Shown piece by piece: positions 1-8,502 of a stretch of 45,311 nt of DNA. This DNA is from Pseudomonadota bacterium (GTDB taxonomy: Bacteria > Myxococcota_A > UBA796 > GCA-2862545): assembly GCA_947475315.1 (NCBI GenBank), contig CANJMY010000022.1:1-45311 (forward strand), written 5' to 3'. The position numbers were made by a program, and so were the translations under genes. How positions within the stretch are numbered: position 1 is the first letter of the stretch; each line of letters opens with the position of its first letter. A model generated the notes under the pieces. That model saw only the letters and a list, made by a program, of their open reading frames with translations. It searched no databases and was not told the DNA's origin.

Positions 1-122
1 CGAGCGCACCGACGGTCCCTCGTCGGAGGGGCCAGGAGTGGGTGGGGGTAGGGCGCCGACGCGGGTAGCGGCGTCGGTCCCGGGGGCGTTGCGTGAGCTG
101 AGCCATGGTGCGCGTCGAGCAG

Positions 123-167
123 CCCGTCCTGCCCGTCCTGCCCGTCCTGCCCGTCCTGCCCGTCCTG
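123..167. repeat. Five tandem copies of a 9-base unit
   Basis: The unit CCCGTCCTG occurs five times in perfect tandem and then decays into related CCCGTGCCG-like sequence. Because the unit is a multiple of three it keeps a frame open on both strands (Val-Leu-Pro or Ala-Arg-Pro forward, Gly-Gln-Asp in reverse), but no start with a ribosome site or recognisable protein accompanies it. I treat it as non-coding microsatellite-like DNA. A truncated reverse-strand gene leaving the left edge cannot be excluded. Confidence 0.8.
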
Positions 168-390
168 CCCGTGCCGCACGTGCCGCCCGCGCCGCCACGT
201 CCGCACCCCCGACGCCGTCCGCTCGTGGCACACTGCCGGTGCTGCCCACGCTGTCCGGCACGCCCGCACCGCCGGGGCTGCCCGGGCGCCCGACACCGCC
301 CACACCACCACCCAACCCCCGTACCCTCCCAAAAGGGCTCGTTGGCCCGCCGCCCCATCGTGACGACAAGCCTTTGGCCGGCCGCGACGG

Positions 391-432
391 GGTCCGCATG
401 TACGGGCCGTTGTAGGCCCGTACATGTGGATC
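391..432. other. Long stem-loop, 12-bp perfect core
   Basis: CATGTACGGGCC (397-408) and GGCCCGTACATG (415-426) are perfect inverted repeats around the 6-base loop GTTGTA. Allowing two G-U pairs, the stem extends to 18 bp (391-408 with 415-432). No T-run follows, so it is not a classical intrinsic terminator. An operator or RNA structure is possible. The right arm runs into the first copy of the 134-base tandem repeat, so the repeat array begins inside this structure. Confidence 0.7.
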
Positions 433-479
433 CCCGGCGATCAGGCCAGGCCAAGGGCGTGCCGCCGCGACAGTCTGAG

Positions 480-499
480 CGGGCCAAAGAGCCCGTTTT
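480..499 (+). terminator. Terminator-like hairpin, first repeat copy
   Basis: CGGGC and GCCCG form a 5-bp GC stem around the loop CAAAGA and are followed immediately by TTTT. The shape is that of a weak intrinsic terminator reading rightward. An identical copy lies 134 bases further on. No rightward gene is visible upstream, so its role is unclear. Confidence 0.4.
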
Positions 500-522
500 C
501 GGAGTAGCCGGCCCCCGCGGCG

Positions 523-760
523 AGCGGCCCGCCGAAGGCGTCGACCCGCGGGCAGCCATGTGGAGCCCCGGCGATCAGGCCAGGCCAAGGGCGTGCCGCC
601 GCGACAGTCTGAGCGGGCCAAAGAGCCCGTTTTCGGAGTAGCCGGCCCCCGCGGCGAGCGGCCCGCCGAAGGCGTCGAGCTGCGGTCAGCCTAGCGGTCC
701 GCCGAAGGCGTGGACCCGCGGTCGCCTAGCGGCCCCGCCGGAGGCGTCTGCCCGCCGGCA
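523..760. repeat. Degenerate 35-base sub-repeats
   Basis: A unit reading roughly AGCGGCCCGCCGAAGGCGT followed by ACCCGCGG-like sequence starts at about 523, 657, 693 and 728. The first two copies belong to the 134-base duplication and the last two are diverged tandem copies. Each contains the small palindrome CGCC-GAA-GGCG or a variant of it. The array ends against the stop codon of pepA, so it would form the 3' region of the pepA transcript when read leftward. No protein is supported here. Confidence 0.6.
614..633 (+). terminator. Terminator-like hairpin, second repeat copy
   Basis: This is the duplicate of the hairpin at 480-499: a 5-bp CGGGC/GCCCG stem, a six-base loop and TTTT. Both hairpin copies are unaltered, which fits either recent duplication or selection on the structure. 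Confidence 0.4.
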
Positions 761-767
761 ATGGCGA

Positions 768-2228
768 TTAGGCCCCGAGCTTCTCGACCCAGTTCACCAA
801 CGTCCTCACCGACTGGCCCGTGGCACCCTTCACGTAAGGGTCCACCTGCCCGTCGTAGAACGCCGACCCGGCGATGTCCAGATGAGCCCAGCGGGTGTCC
901 TTCTTCACGAAGTACCCGAGGAACAGCCCCGCCGTGATGCTGCCGCCGTTGCGCCCGCCGGTGTTCTTGATCTGGCCCCAGGTGCCCTTGATCAAGCGGT
1001 TGTACGCGTCGACCAGCGGCAGCCGCCAGACGGCCTCGTTGGCGGCGGCGTAGGCGCCGGTGAGCTCGTCGGCCAGGCCCTGGTCCTTGGTGAACAGGCC
1101 GGTGTAGTCGGGGCCGAGCGCGACCAGGATGGCGCCGGTGAGGGTCGCCAGGTCGACCACGCGGCTGACGCCCGGGACCTCCGACGCCAGGATGAGCGCG
1201 TCGGCGAGGATCAGGCGGCCCTCGGCGTCCGTGTTCTGGATCTCGACGGTGACGCCGTTCTTGTAGCGCAGGATGTCGCCCAGCTTGTACGACGTGCCGC
1301 TCGGCATGTTCTCCACGCAGGGCAGGAAGGTGTCGACCGCGACGGCCAAGCCGAGCTCGGCGATGGCGCCCGTGGCGGCGAGGGCCGTGGCGGCGCCGCC
1401 CATGTCGCAGCGCATCGTGAGCATGCCGTCGGTCGGCTTGAGCGACAGGCCGCCCGAGTCGAACGTGACGCCCTTGCCGACCAGCGCGACGTGGTCCTTG
1501 GCGTTGGGCGGGCGGTACGAGACGCGGATCATCACGCCGGGGCGGGCCGAGCCCTGGCCGACGGCGACGATGCCGACGAGGCCCTCGGCCTCGCAGCGCT
1601 TGATGTCCCAGACCTCCACCGTCACGTGAGGGATCGACTCGAGCTTGCGGGCCTCAGCGGCCAGCGACTCCGGGTAGATGTCGGCGGGGGGCGCGTTGAC
1701 CAAGTCACGAGCCTTCTGCTGCCACGCGGCGCGCACGCCGGCGGCCTTGGCGGCCCCGGCGATCGCGGCGCCGTCGCCGTTGTCGAGCACCGTGAGGGTG
1801 TTGAGCGAGGGGCGCTTCTGCGCCTCGGGCAGGTAGGGGTCGTACGCGTAGTTGCCGACCGACACCAGCTCCAGCACGTCGCGGGCGGTGGCGCCGTCGA
1901 GCGCGCCGAACGCGACCGCGGCAGTGATGGCCTTCTCGCCGCGGGAGATGGCGCCGACCTTGGCGCCGGCCAGGGTGCGATCGTTCGTGCCGCGGTCGCC
2001 CAGGCCGACGATGACGAGTTGCTTGGCCTTGGCGCGGCCAAAGGTGGGGACCAGCAGCGACGCGCCGCCCTTCGCCTCGAACTTGCGATCCTTCAGGTAG
2101 CCCGCGATGTCGTGGCCGAAAGCGCCGAGCGTACGCGACAGATCCGCGGCGCCGTCGCCGGTGATGCCGACGGCCAGCAGGTCGACCTCAACGTTGAGGG
2201 CATCGACGGCAGAGAAGACGACATCCAT
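768..2228 (-). CDS. pepA: Leucyl aminopeptidase (M17 family, PepA)
   Basis: This 486-residue cytosolic aminopeptidase has the full M17 two-metal site. K252, D257, D275, D334 and E336 are metal ligands, and K264 and R338 are the catalytic pair. The spacing equals that of E. coli PepA, and the family signature NTDAEGRL covers 332-339. It should release N-terminal residues from peptides. The N-terminal macro-like domain covers about the first 170 residues. ATG 2228 is preferred over a longer open frame because GGAG lies just upstream and the protein then begins MDVVFSAV, the normal family N-terminus. It is last in a leftward run with the pseudokinase (43-base gap) and a lipoprotein, so it is probably co-transcribed. 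The identification is very secure. Confidence 0.97.
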   Translation of the reverse strand: MDVVFSAVDALNVEVDLLAVGITGDGAADLSRTLGAFGHDIAGYLKDRKFEAKGGASLLVPTFGRAKAKQLVIVGLGDRGTNDRTLAGAKVGAISRGEKAITAAVAFGALDGATARDVLELVSVGNYAYDPYLPEAQKRPSLNTLTVLDNGDGAAIAGAAKAAGVRAAWQQKARDLVNAPPADIYPESLAAEARKLESIPHVTVEVWDIKRCEAEGLVGIVAVGQGSARPGVMIRVSYRPPNAKDHVALVGKGVTFDSGGLSLKPTDGMLTMRCDMGGAATALAATGAIAELGLAVAVDTFLPCVENMPSGTSYKLGDILRYKNGVTVEIQNTDAEGRLILADALILASEVPGVSRVVDLATLTGAILVALGPDYTGLFTKDQGLADELTGAYAAANEAVWRLPLVDAYNRLIKGTWGQIKNTGGRNGGSITAGLFLGYFVKKDTRWAHLDIAGSAFYDGQVDPYVKGATGQSVRTLVNWVEKLGA

Positions 2229-2271
2229 GACAGCTCCGAAGGGTGGCGAGACAAGGTTCGCGAGGCGGGGA

Positions 2272-4170
2272 TCAGCAGGAACGGACGGAGGCGACCAGCA
2301 CGATGAACACAAAGCCGCCCGCGATGGTGGCCATGAAGGCGGACCACGGATCATCCTGGAAGAAGGCCAGCACGCTGGTGCGCAGGCCGTCCAGGCGGTT
2401 GAAGCGGGGCGGCAGGTCGCCCATGTCGTAGGCGGGCAGGTCGCCGCCGATCGGCGCGGGGGGCGCGTAGTCGTGGTAGTTGTCGTCGGCCTGCAGGGCG
2501 GACGGCATCGGCATGTCCAGGCCGTCGTGGCTCAAAGACGTGGTCGTGATCGGCTCGTAGGCGATCGACGGCAGCGTCGGTGGGTTGGACATGGACGACG
2601 GGATGGGCAGGGACGCCACCGGGAGCGACGCGATCGGCACGCCGCCGCGGCGCGGCTCCGGCGTGAACGACGCGGGCATCGGCGCCAGGTCGTCGTCGAA
2701 GGTGGACGGCTCGGCCTCGGCGGGGCGGGCGTAGTCGTCCGTGGGCGGCGCGATCGGCCGCGGCGGGGACTTGCGGGCGCCGCCGAACTCGACGACGTCG
2801 CCGTCGTCCTGGTCGGAGTTGTACGTCGGTGAGGCCGGCCGGGTCATCGGGATGGGCTGGGGCACATCGACCGGAACCGCCGGCGGGACGTAGCCGGGGC
2901 GCGGGCGCACCTCGAACTTGCCCTCGGAGACAGACGCCTCGCCGCGCGCGTCCTTGATCGAGAAGGCCGTGCGGATCTGGTAGCGACCGGGCGGCACGTC
3001 CGGCAGCGTGAAGTTGAAGCGCCAGCGGCCCGACGGGTAGCGCTCGACCGTGAAGCGCGAACCGTGGATGCGCACGCGCCCGTCGCCGGGGGCGTCCTGA
3101 TCGCGCAGCAGCAGGCCGACCGCCACGTCCTCGTCGGCCGCGCAGCCCGACGACGTCTCCACGTTCACGCTGAACTCGGCGGGGCCTGCGCCCTCGAACA
3201 CGTTGTCGCGCGCGGACGTGCCGAGCATGACCTTCGAGACGTTCTTCACGGTCGGGTGGATCAGCTCGTGCACCTCGACCAGGCGGGTGCGCAGCTCGTC
3301 GACGCGATCGAAGCGGTAAGGCGGCGACGGCGTGGAGGGGCCCGACAGCGCGCGCTCCAGCGTGGAGCCCAGGCGGGTGGTGGCCTTGGTGGCGAACCGC
3401 GCGATCACGTGCTCGGCGCGCAGCCGGGCGACGGCGGCGTCCTTGAGGGTGGCCAGCTGCACGCGACCCAGGCCTTCGGTCGGCAGGTCCAGGCGGCGCG
3501 AGCCGTCGTCGGCCATGCCGGGCGCGCTGCACGCCCGCCACAGCGCCACGCACAGCGACCAGGTGTCCCACGTGGCGCGAGGCGTCCCGGTGGACTCGGG
3601 CGGCAGGTAGACCGAGCGGGTGGCGGCCTTCTCCAGCGCCGCGCGCACCGGCACGAGCGCCGGAACCAGGTGGTCGGCCAGCGCGATCTCGTCAGACGGA
3701 TCGAGGAGGATGTTGGTCGGGCGCAGGTTGCCGTGCGCCACGCCGACGGCGGCCGCCGTGTCCAGCTTGTGCAGGATGCGGATGACCAGATCGATCGCCT
3801 CGGAGAGCGGCAGGCCGCTCGCCAGCCGCGTCTCAAGCGTGCCCGCAAAGCGCGGGGTGACGATCGCCGGGCGACCGTCGGGCAGCGTCACCGCGCCCAG
3901 GAGGCGGGGCAGGAACGCGTGCCGGTGAGACTCCAGCTCGCGCCGGAACGCGTCCGCCGCCGCAGCGCACGCCGCAGCCAGGGCGCCCGCGTCGGTGACG
4001 CCGGCCAGATCGTCGATGGAGAGCGGCGCCTTGAGCACGCCTTTGGTGCCGTCGGCCGCCACCACGGCGTACGAACGGCCCCACAGACCGCGGCCAAGCT
4101 CCGATTCGATACGCCACGTCGTGGCGCCCGAATCTCCACGGGCGGAGGTGACGACTTCACCAGTTTGCAT
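2272..4170 (-). CDS. Membrane-anchored kinase-fold protein, probable pseudokinase
   Basis: This is a 632-residue protein. Residues 20-290 have a protein-kinase fold: glycine loop G26-R-G-L-W-G31, VAIK-type lysine K47 and a C-helix glutamate near E78/E80. The catalytic loop reads HGNLRPTNILL, so the HRD aspartate is Asn (N148). The DFG position reads ADHL (D166), without the glycine. Loss of the catalytic base suggests a pseudokinase or a very unusual kinase. A beta-sandwich-like domain (about 330-440) follows, then a long Pro/Ser-rich low-complexity region, and a single membrane helix ends the protein (WSAFMATIAGGFVFIVLV). The topology would place the kinase fold in the cytoplasm. ATG 4170 follows GAGG. 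It sits 25 bases after the lipoprotein gene and 43 before pepA. Partner and function are unknown. Confidence 0.8.
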   Translation of the reverse strand: MQTGEVVTSARGDSGATTWRIESELGRGLWGRSYAVVAADGTKGVLKAPLSIDDLAGVTDAGALAAACAAAADAFRRELESHRHAFLPRLLGAVTLPDGRPAIVTPRFAGTLETRLASGLPLSEAIDLVIRILHKLDTAAAVGVAHGNLRPTNILLDPSDEIALADHLVPALVPVRAALEKAATRSVYLPPESTGTPRATWDTWSLCVALWRACSAPGMADDGSRRLDLPTEGLGRVQLATLKDAAVARLRAEHVIARFATKATTRLGSTLERALSGPSTPSPPYRFDRVDELRTRLVEVHELIHPTVKNVSKVMLGTSARDNVFEGAGPAEFSVNVETSSGCAADEDVAVGLLLRDQDAPGDGRVRIHGSRFTVERYPSGRWRFNFTLPDVPPGRYQIRTAFSIKDARGEASVSEGKFEVRPRPGYVPPAVPVDVPQPIPMTRPASPTYNSDQDDGDVVEFGGARKSPPRPIAPPTDDYARPAEAEPSTFDDDLAPMPASFTPEPRRGGVPIASLPVASLPIPSSMSNPPTLPSIAYEPITTTSLSHDGLDMPMPSALQADDNYHDYAPPAPIGGDLPAYDMGDLPPRFNRLDGLRTSVLAFFQDDPWSAFMATIAGGFVFIVLVASVRSC

Positions 4171-4195
4171 CGATGCCTCGCGACGCGTCGCGTCG

Positions 4196-5359
4196 TCAGT
4201 CCAGATCACCGGGATCGATTCCAGCCTCGCCATCGGCGAGGAAGTCCGCGACCGCGCGTGCGAGGCCGACGTTGGAATTCGACAGGACGTGCTGGTATTC
4301 GGTCCGCGTCGGGGCCCAGACGTTCCCCGCGGAGTCCTTGAAGCGCTTGAACAGCGCGTCGTTCGCCTTGGCCGGGATGCGCGGGTCCGCGCTGCTCGCC
4401 AGGATGCCCAGACGGTTGGGCATGTTGCCCTGCGGCAGCAGCGACGCGGCGCCGACCATCATGTTGGGCGGCGCGGCCGTGCCGTTGCCACCCGGGAAGA
4501 TCCGGTTCAGGCCGTTGCGGAGCGGCTGCAGGTCCGGCGACACCGTGGCGCCGTAGAGCACGCGCAGGTCATCCACCGGCGAGTCGAGCACGACCGCCTC
4601 GGACTTGTAGGCGAAGCTGCCATCCTGCTTGCGGATGGACAACAACTCCGACGCCGCGCGCGAGCCCTCGCCGCCCAGGCCGACGATGAAGATGCGAGAC
4701 GTGTCGACGTGGATGGGTAGCGTGACCGGGTTGCCCGGCGGGAACGGCTCATTGGCGTGCAGCCAGCCGAACTCAGCCGCCGTGCGGCCGTCGCGGAAGA
4801 ACAGGTCCGCGCTGAAGTCGTTCTCGTTGACGCTGCTGCGGTTGTGCCACCAGTCGCCCCAGCAGTTGCTGGGGAAGAGCATCGCGATGCCCTTGGTGGC
4901 GAGCGCGGCGGGGAGGGCGCCGGCGTCGATCTCCGCGTCATCGTAGGACGGGTACATGCCGAGCGTGGCGAACACCTGCTGGGCGGCCCAGTCGAGCTCC
5001 AGGCGGCGGGACAGGCCCTGCGTCTCCTGGAAGGTGTCGGTGCCGAACGGGTTGGTCGACGTGGGGGCGATCACCCAGTCGAACGCGCCCGAGTGGAACA
5101 CGACCGCCGTGGGGATGGAGCCCACGTTGGGGTGGGCGCGGTAGTCAGCCTGCTCCGGGTAGACCAGCCAGAACCGCGCGGCCGTGCCGTCGGGGCAGGT
5201 CAGCGACATGTCGAACGACTCCACGAACCAGTCGTCCGGCGCACCGACCACGGGCGAGAACGCCACGCGGCCCGTGTCCACCACGGGGTTGTCGAGCTTC
5301 CAGCATGCGGAGAGCATCAGCAGGGACATCAGGCGCAAAGCGCGCACCGCGGCCTCCAT
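4196..5359 (-). CDS. Lipoprotein with alpha/beta-hydrolase-like fold lacking the nucleophile
   Basis: This 387-residue protein starts with a lipoprotein signal ending LMLSAC, with lipidated Cys19. The body resembles an alpha/beta hydrolase. A strand leads into the turn G227-L-G-G-E-G232, where a nucleophile elbow (GxSxG) would be expected. A late SSADPRIPA segment (D325) and EYQHVL (H357) sit where the acid and histidine usually lie. The serine is absent, so an esterase role is doubtful and a binding or scaffolding role is possible. The fold assignment is my inference from pattern only. It is first in a leftward run with the pseudokinase and pepA. No strong ribosome site precedes ATG 5359. 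An internal ATG at 5329 is an alternative, but it would leave too short a signal peptide. Confidence 0.65.
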   Translation of the reverse strand: MEAAVRALRLMSLLMLSACWKLDNPVVDTGRVAFSPVVGAPDDWFVESFDMSLTCPDGTAARFWLVYPEQADYRAHPNVGSIPTAVVFHSGAFDWVIAPTSTNPFGTDTFQETQGLSRRLELDWAAQQVFATLGMYPSYDDAEIDAGALPAALATKGIAMLFPSNCWGDWWHNRSSVNENDFSADLFFRDGRTAAEFGWLHANEPFPPGNPVTLPIHVDTSRIFIVGLGGEGSRAASELLSIRKQDGSFAYKSEAVVLDSPVDDLRVLYGATVSPDLQPLRNGLNRIFPGGNGTAAPPNMMVGAASLLPQGNMPNRLGILASSADPRIPAKANDALFKRFKDSAGNVWAPTRTEYQHVLSNSNVGLARAVADFLADGEAGIDPGDLD

Positions 5360-5453
5360 TCTGTGGCGAGCATAGCGTCTCGACGCGTGGGGGGAAAGCG
5401 CACCCGTCGACCTTCTCACACGCACGTTGTAGGTTGGGCCTGGAGGGCGGACC

Positions 5454-6131
5454 ATGACCGAGCGACGCGACGACGCGGCCCCGACCGGGAGGCGCCTCCC
5501 TGGCGCGCTGCCACCGGTGGCTTCGGCCCCGTCCGGCCCGTCCACCACAGCACCTTCGGCCGCGCCCGGCGTGGCGGCTCCGTCCGTCCCGCAGGTCGTC
5601 GCGGCCTCTCCGGTCGCCGTCACCGCCGGCGCCCCCACGTCGGAGCAGCGCACGCTCCGCGCGGTCGGCGCGTTCGCGCTGGGCACGGCGGCGGTCCTGC
5701 TCAGCGTGGCGGCGGCGATCGTGATCGGGCTCTGGCCCCCACCTCCGGTGGTCGACCCGTCCGCCGTGGCGTCCGGCGGCATGCCCGAGGACGTGGTCGC
5801 TGCGCTCGCCTCGCTGCGCAACGAGGCCCGCGAGGTCGTGGAGGTCAAGCACGTGCCGCAGCCGCCCCCGCCGCGCCCGGCCGACGCCACCATCGGGCTG
5901 CCGGAAGGCCACCCGTACCGGGCCTGGGCGCTGCGCTGTCCATCCACCTCCATGCCGCCGCCCCTGACCGAGGGGCCGATCACGCCCGGATCGCAGACCA
6001 GCGTGCTGATCCCCATGGTCCCACCGGTGCGCTGTGAGGTGTCGCTGGCGGGGCCCGGCACCAACCGCATCGACGTGCGCGCCGGCGCTCACGTCACCTG
6101 CCACATGGCGGGCGGGCTGGTCTGCGACTGA
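5454..6131 (+). CDS. Single-pass membrane protein with Cys-containing C-terminal domain
   Basis: I do not recognise a family for this 225-residue protein. The first 65 residues are Pro/Ala/Ser-rich and probably disordered in the cytoplasm. One membrane helix covers about 71-94. The remainder, about 130 residues, would lie outside. It has a short helical stretch, a Pro-rich linker (PPPPRPAD) and a compact C-terminal part with four cysteines, the last next to the C-terminus (VCD), which could form two disulfides. ATG 5454 follows GGAGG. The gene diverges from the lipoprotein operon, with 94 bases between the starts, and precedes miaB by 62 bases. Confidence 0.75.
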   Translation: MTERRDDAAPTGRRLPGALPPVASAPSGPSTTAPSAAPGVAAPSVPQVVAASPVAVTAGAPTSEQRTLRAVGAFALGTAAVLLSVAAAIVIGLWPPPPVVDPSAVASGGMPEDVVAALASLRNEAREVVEVKHVPQPPPPRPADATIGLPEGHPYRAWALRCPSTSMPPPLTEGPITPGSQTSVLIPMVPPVRCEVSLAGPGTNRIDVRAGAHVTCHMAGGLVCD

Positions 6132-6193
6132 GGCCACCGCCCCGCGCGGCCAAGCGGCGCCGAATCGGCTAGGGGCGGCCTCGGAGTGCCGCC

Positions 6194-7570
6194 TTGATCG
6201 ACCTGTCGACGCTTGCCCCGCCCGCGCCCGCCGCGGAGCCCAACGACGCCACGCCCAAGCGGGTGTGGTTCCACACGTTCGGCTGCCAGATGAACGAGTA
6301 CGACACGGGCAAGATGCGCGCGCAGCTGCGGATGGACGGCTACCAGGACGCGGCCGCCCCCGACGAGGCCGACCTCATCCTGCTCAACACCTGCTCCATC
6401 CGTGAGAAGGCGCAGGTCAAGGTCGACAGCGCGCTCGGGCACTACCGGCGCCTCAAGCGCCTGGGGCAGCCTGTCGTGATCGGCGTGGCCGGCTGCGTCG
6501 CGCAGCAGGAAGGGCAGGCGCTGCTCACGCGCTACCCGGACCTGGACCTCGTGTTCGGGCCGGACGGCGTGCCGCACGTGCGCAAGCTGGTGGAGGAGGC
6601 GCGCTCGGGCCGCCGTGTGCTCGACACCGACTTCCTCGACCTGGAGGCGTACCCGTTTGTGTCCGACCTGGACCCTTCGGTCGACGGCATCGGCGCGTTC
6701 GTGACCATCCAGAAGGGCTGCGACAACAAGTGCACCTTCTGCATCGTCCCGGCGACGCGGGGCGCTGAGGCGTCGCGCCCAAGCACGCAGGTGATCGACG
6801 AGGTGCGCGGCCTGGTCGGCAAGGGCGTGCAGGAGATCACGCTCATCGGCCAGAACGTCAACAGCTACGGCCTCAAGACGCCGGGCGAGGTCACGTTCGC
6901 GCAGCTGCTCTACGAGGTGGCCGCGGTGCCTGGCGTCACGCGCATCCGCTACACCACCAGCCACCCGCGCGACATGGGCGACGACGTGGTCGCCGCCTAC
7001 CGCGACCTGCCCGCGCTCGCGTCGCACCTGCACCTGCCCGTGCAGTCTGGATCCAGCGCGGTGCTGCGCCGCATGAAGCGCTTCTACACCCGCGAGCACT
7101 ACCTCGACGTGGTGAACAAGCTGCGCGCGGCTCGCCCGGATCTGGCCCTGACCACCGACGTGATCGTCGGCTTCCCCGGCGAGACCGACGACGACTTCGA
7201 CGCCACCATGGCGCTGCTCGACGAGGCGCAGTTCGTGACCTCGTTCAGCTTCAAGTACAGCCAGCGCCCGGACACCGCCGCGCTCCGCCTCAAGGACCCG
7301 GTCCCCGACGACGTCGCCAGCGAGCGCTTGAGCCGCTGGCAGGTCGCGCAGCGCGTGCGCAGCCTCGCCTGGACCCGCGGCCATGAAGGCCAGGAGGTCG
7401 AAGTGATCATCGAGGGCCCGTCCCGCCACGAGCCCGCGGTCCTGTGCGGTCGCACCTCGGGCAACCTCATGGTCAACTTCCCGGGCGACCCGTCGCTCGT
7501 CGGTCGCACCGCGCGGGTGCGCGTCACGCGCGGCTTCACCAACACCGCTCGCGGCGAGCTGATCGCGTGA
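6194..7570 (+). CDS. miaB: tRNA-2-methylthio-N6-dimethylallyladenosine synthase MiaB
   Basis: This 458-residue radical-SAM methylthiotransferase converts i6A37 to ms2i6A37 in tRNAs that read UNN codons. The N-terminal UPF0004 domain carries the three auxiliary-cluster cysteines C31 (TFGCQMNEYD), C67 (NTCSIREKA) and C101 (GCVAQQEG). The radical-SAM motif is C176-DNK-C180-TF-C183. A TRAM RNA-binding domain occupies roughly the last 65 residues. The start is TTG 6194 behind GGAG. The stop overlaps the GTG start of the CPBP protease gene, so the downstream membrane genes are probably translated from the same message. Length and motifs are canonical. Confidence 0.97.
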   Translation: MIDLSTLAPPAPAAEPNDATPKRVWFHTFGCQMNEYDTGKMRAQLRMDGYQDAAAPDEADLILLNTCSIREKAQVKVDSALGHYRRLKRLGQPVVIGVAGCVAQQEGQALLTRYPDLDLVFGPDGVPHVRKLVEEARSGRRVLDTDFLDLEAYPFVSDLDPSVDGIGAFVTIQKGCDNKCTFCIVPATRGAEASRPSTQVIDEVRGLVGKGVQEITLIGQNVNSYGLKTPGEVTFAQLLYEVAAVPGVTRIRYTTSHPRDMGDDVVAAYRDLPALASHLHLPVQSGSSAVLRRMKRFYTREHYLDVVNKLRAARPDLALTTDVIVGFPGETDDDFDATMALLDEAQFVTSFSFKYSQRPDTAALRLKDPVPDDVASERLSRWQVAQRVRSLAWTRGHEGQEVEVIIEGPSRHEPAVLCGRTSGNLMVNFPGDPSLVGRTARVRVTRGFTNTARGELIA

Positions 7571-8502
7571 GCTACGCCGCGCCCGCGCGCAGGGATCTGG
7601 GTGGCCTCTGGCTGCTCGTGTGCTTCGGCTTCGGGTGGATCGGCGTGCTCGCGCTGGTGGTGATGGTGGTCGTCCTCGCCGTCGCCGTGTCCTGGGCGTC
7701 GCAGTTTGGCGCGGATCCCGAGGCGATCGGCCGCGTGATCACGCAGCTCAACGCGGGCGACATGTCTGGCCTTCCGGCGTGGGTGATGTCGCTCACGCTC
7801 GCGGTGCAGTTCCCCGGCATGCTCGCGCTGGTGTTCGTGGTGCACGCGCTGGTAGGCTGGTTCTGGTACGGCCCGCGGCCCGCCCTCGTCGCGCGCCCGG
7901 ACGGCTGGACCGGCGTGTTCGCGCTGCGCGCCACCTCCTGGGAGTCCTTCGCGGCGGCGATCGTGATCGGCCTGACGGTCGGCATGTTGCCGGGCTGGAT
8001 CGCCGAGCAGATCCGCTCGTTCAGCCCCAACACTCAGGGTGCGGTCGAGCTGATCAACGACACGCTCACCAAGGGGCCGCTGCTCTCGCGCCTGGTGGCG
8101 ATCGTCGCGGTGGTGCTCATCGGGCCGGTCGTCGAGGAGCTGGTGTTCCGCGGCTTCATGTGGGACGCGCTGCGCCGCATGGGATCGCCGCGGCTGGCCT
8201 TGGTCGGCAGCTCGTTCCTGTTCGCGCTCTACCACATGGATCCGGCGCAGTCGTCGGCGCTGCTGATCACCGCGTTCACGCTGGGCTGGGTGCGCTGGGT
8301 GAGCGGGTCGATCTGGCCCGGCGTGGTGATCCACATGCTCAACAACGGCCTGGGCGTGGTCGCGGCGTACATCGCGCTCGACGGATCGGCGCCCGTGTCG
8401 TTCACGGCGGCGGGCGTGTCGCTGATCACCTGCGCGGCGCTCGGCCTGCGCCGCCTCCAGCGCGACGGCACGCTCGTGTCGGACCTGCCGCCGGTGGCCT
8501 GA
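7567..8502 (+). CDS. CPBP-family intramembrane metalloprotease
   Basis: This polytopic membrane protein of 311 residues has the CPBP (Abi/Rce1) signature. E190-E191-LVF-R195 forms the EExxxR motif, H223 lies in ALYHMD, and the fourth motif PGVVIHMLNN gives H256 with N259/N260. These residues form the membrane-embedded metal site. The N-terminal half holds several long hydrophobic helices. The start is GTG 7567, inside the miaB stop (GTGA). It is followed by the ABC permease with a TGATG junction. CPBP enzymes act in prenyl-CAAX-type processing, in bacteriocin self-immunity and in peptide maturation. The adjoining ABC transporter makes processing or defence linked to an exported or membrane substrate plausible, but no substrate gene is visible. 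Confidence 0.9.
   Translation: MSYAAPARRDLGGLWLLVCFGFGWIGVLALVVMVVVLAVAVSWASQFGADPEAIGRVITQLNAGDMSGLPAWVMSLTLAVQFPGMLALVFVVHALVGWFWYGPRPALVARPDGWTGVFALRATSWESFAAAIVIGLTVGMLPGWIAEQIRSFSPNTQGAVELINDTLTKGPLLSRLVAIVAVVLIGPVVEELVFRGFMWDALRRMGSPRLALVGSSFLFALYHMDPAQSSALLITAFTLGWVRWVSGSIWPGVVIHMLNNGLGVVAAYIALDGSAPVSFTAAGVSLITCAALGLRRLQRDGTLVSDLPPVA

Larger units (their letters stand above)
423..691. repeat. Two tandem copies of a 134-base repeat
   Basis: The segment starting at 423 recurs at 557 with a 134-base period. The first 120 or so bases of each copy match except for one change (T431 versus G565). Similarity decays near the ends of the copies. Each copy carries a small hairpin followed by TTTT. 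No convincing coding frame crosses the array, although frames stay open because of the high GC. The near-identity suggests a recent tandem duplication in the intergenic region downstream of pepA. Confidence 0.85.

Noticed and set aside
1-170. Reverse-strand Gly-Gln-Asp (collagen-like) frame or a truncated gene starting at ATG 106
   Set aside because: No ribosome site, only five repeats, and the flanking sequence does not keep the Gly-x-x pattern. It cannot be judged without the DNA to the left.
38-641. Forward open frames rich in Pro, Ala and Arg
   Set aside because: They are created by the 9-base repeat and high GC, lack ribosome sites and have low-complexity products. The same DNA is open in several frames.
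423-691. CRISPR array
   Set aside because: There are only two 134-base copies with no unique spacers between short repeats and no cas genes, so it is a tandem duplication.
6089-7429. Long reverse-strand frame opposite miaB
   Set aside because: miaB has complete family motifs. The antisense product is compositionally biased and matches nothing recognisable.
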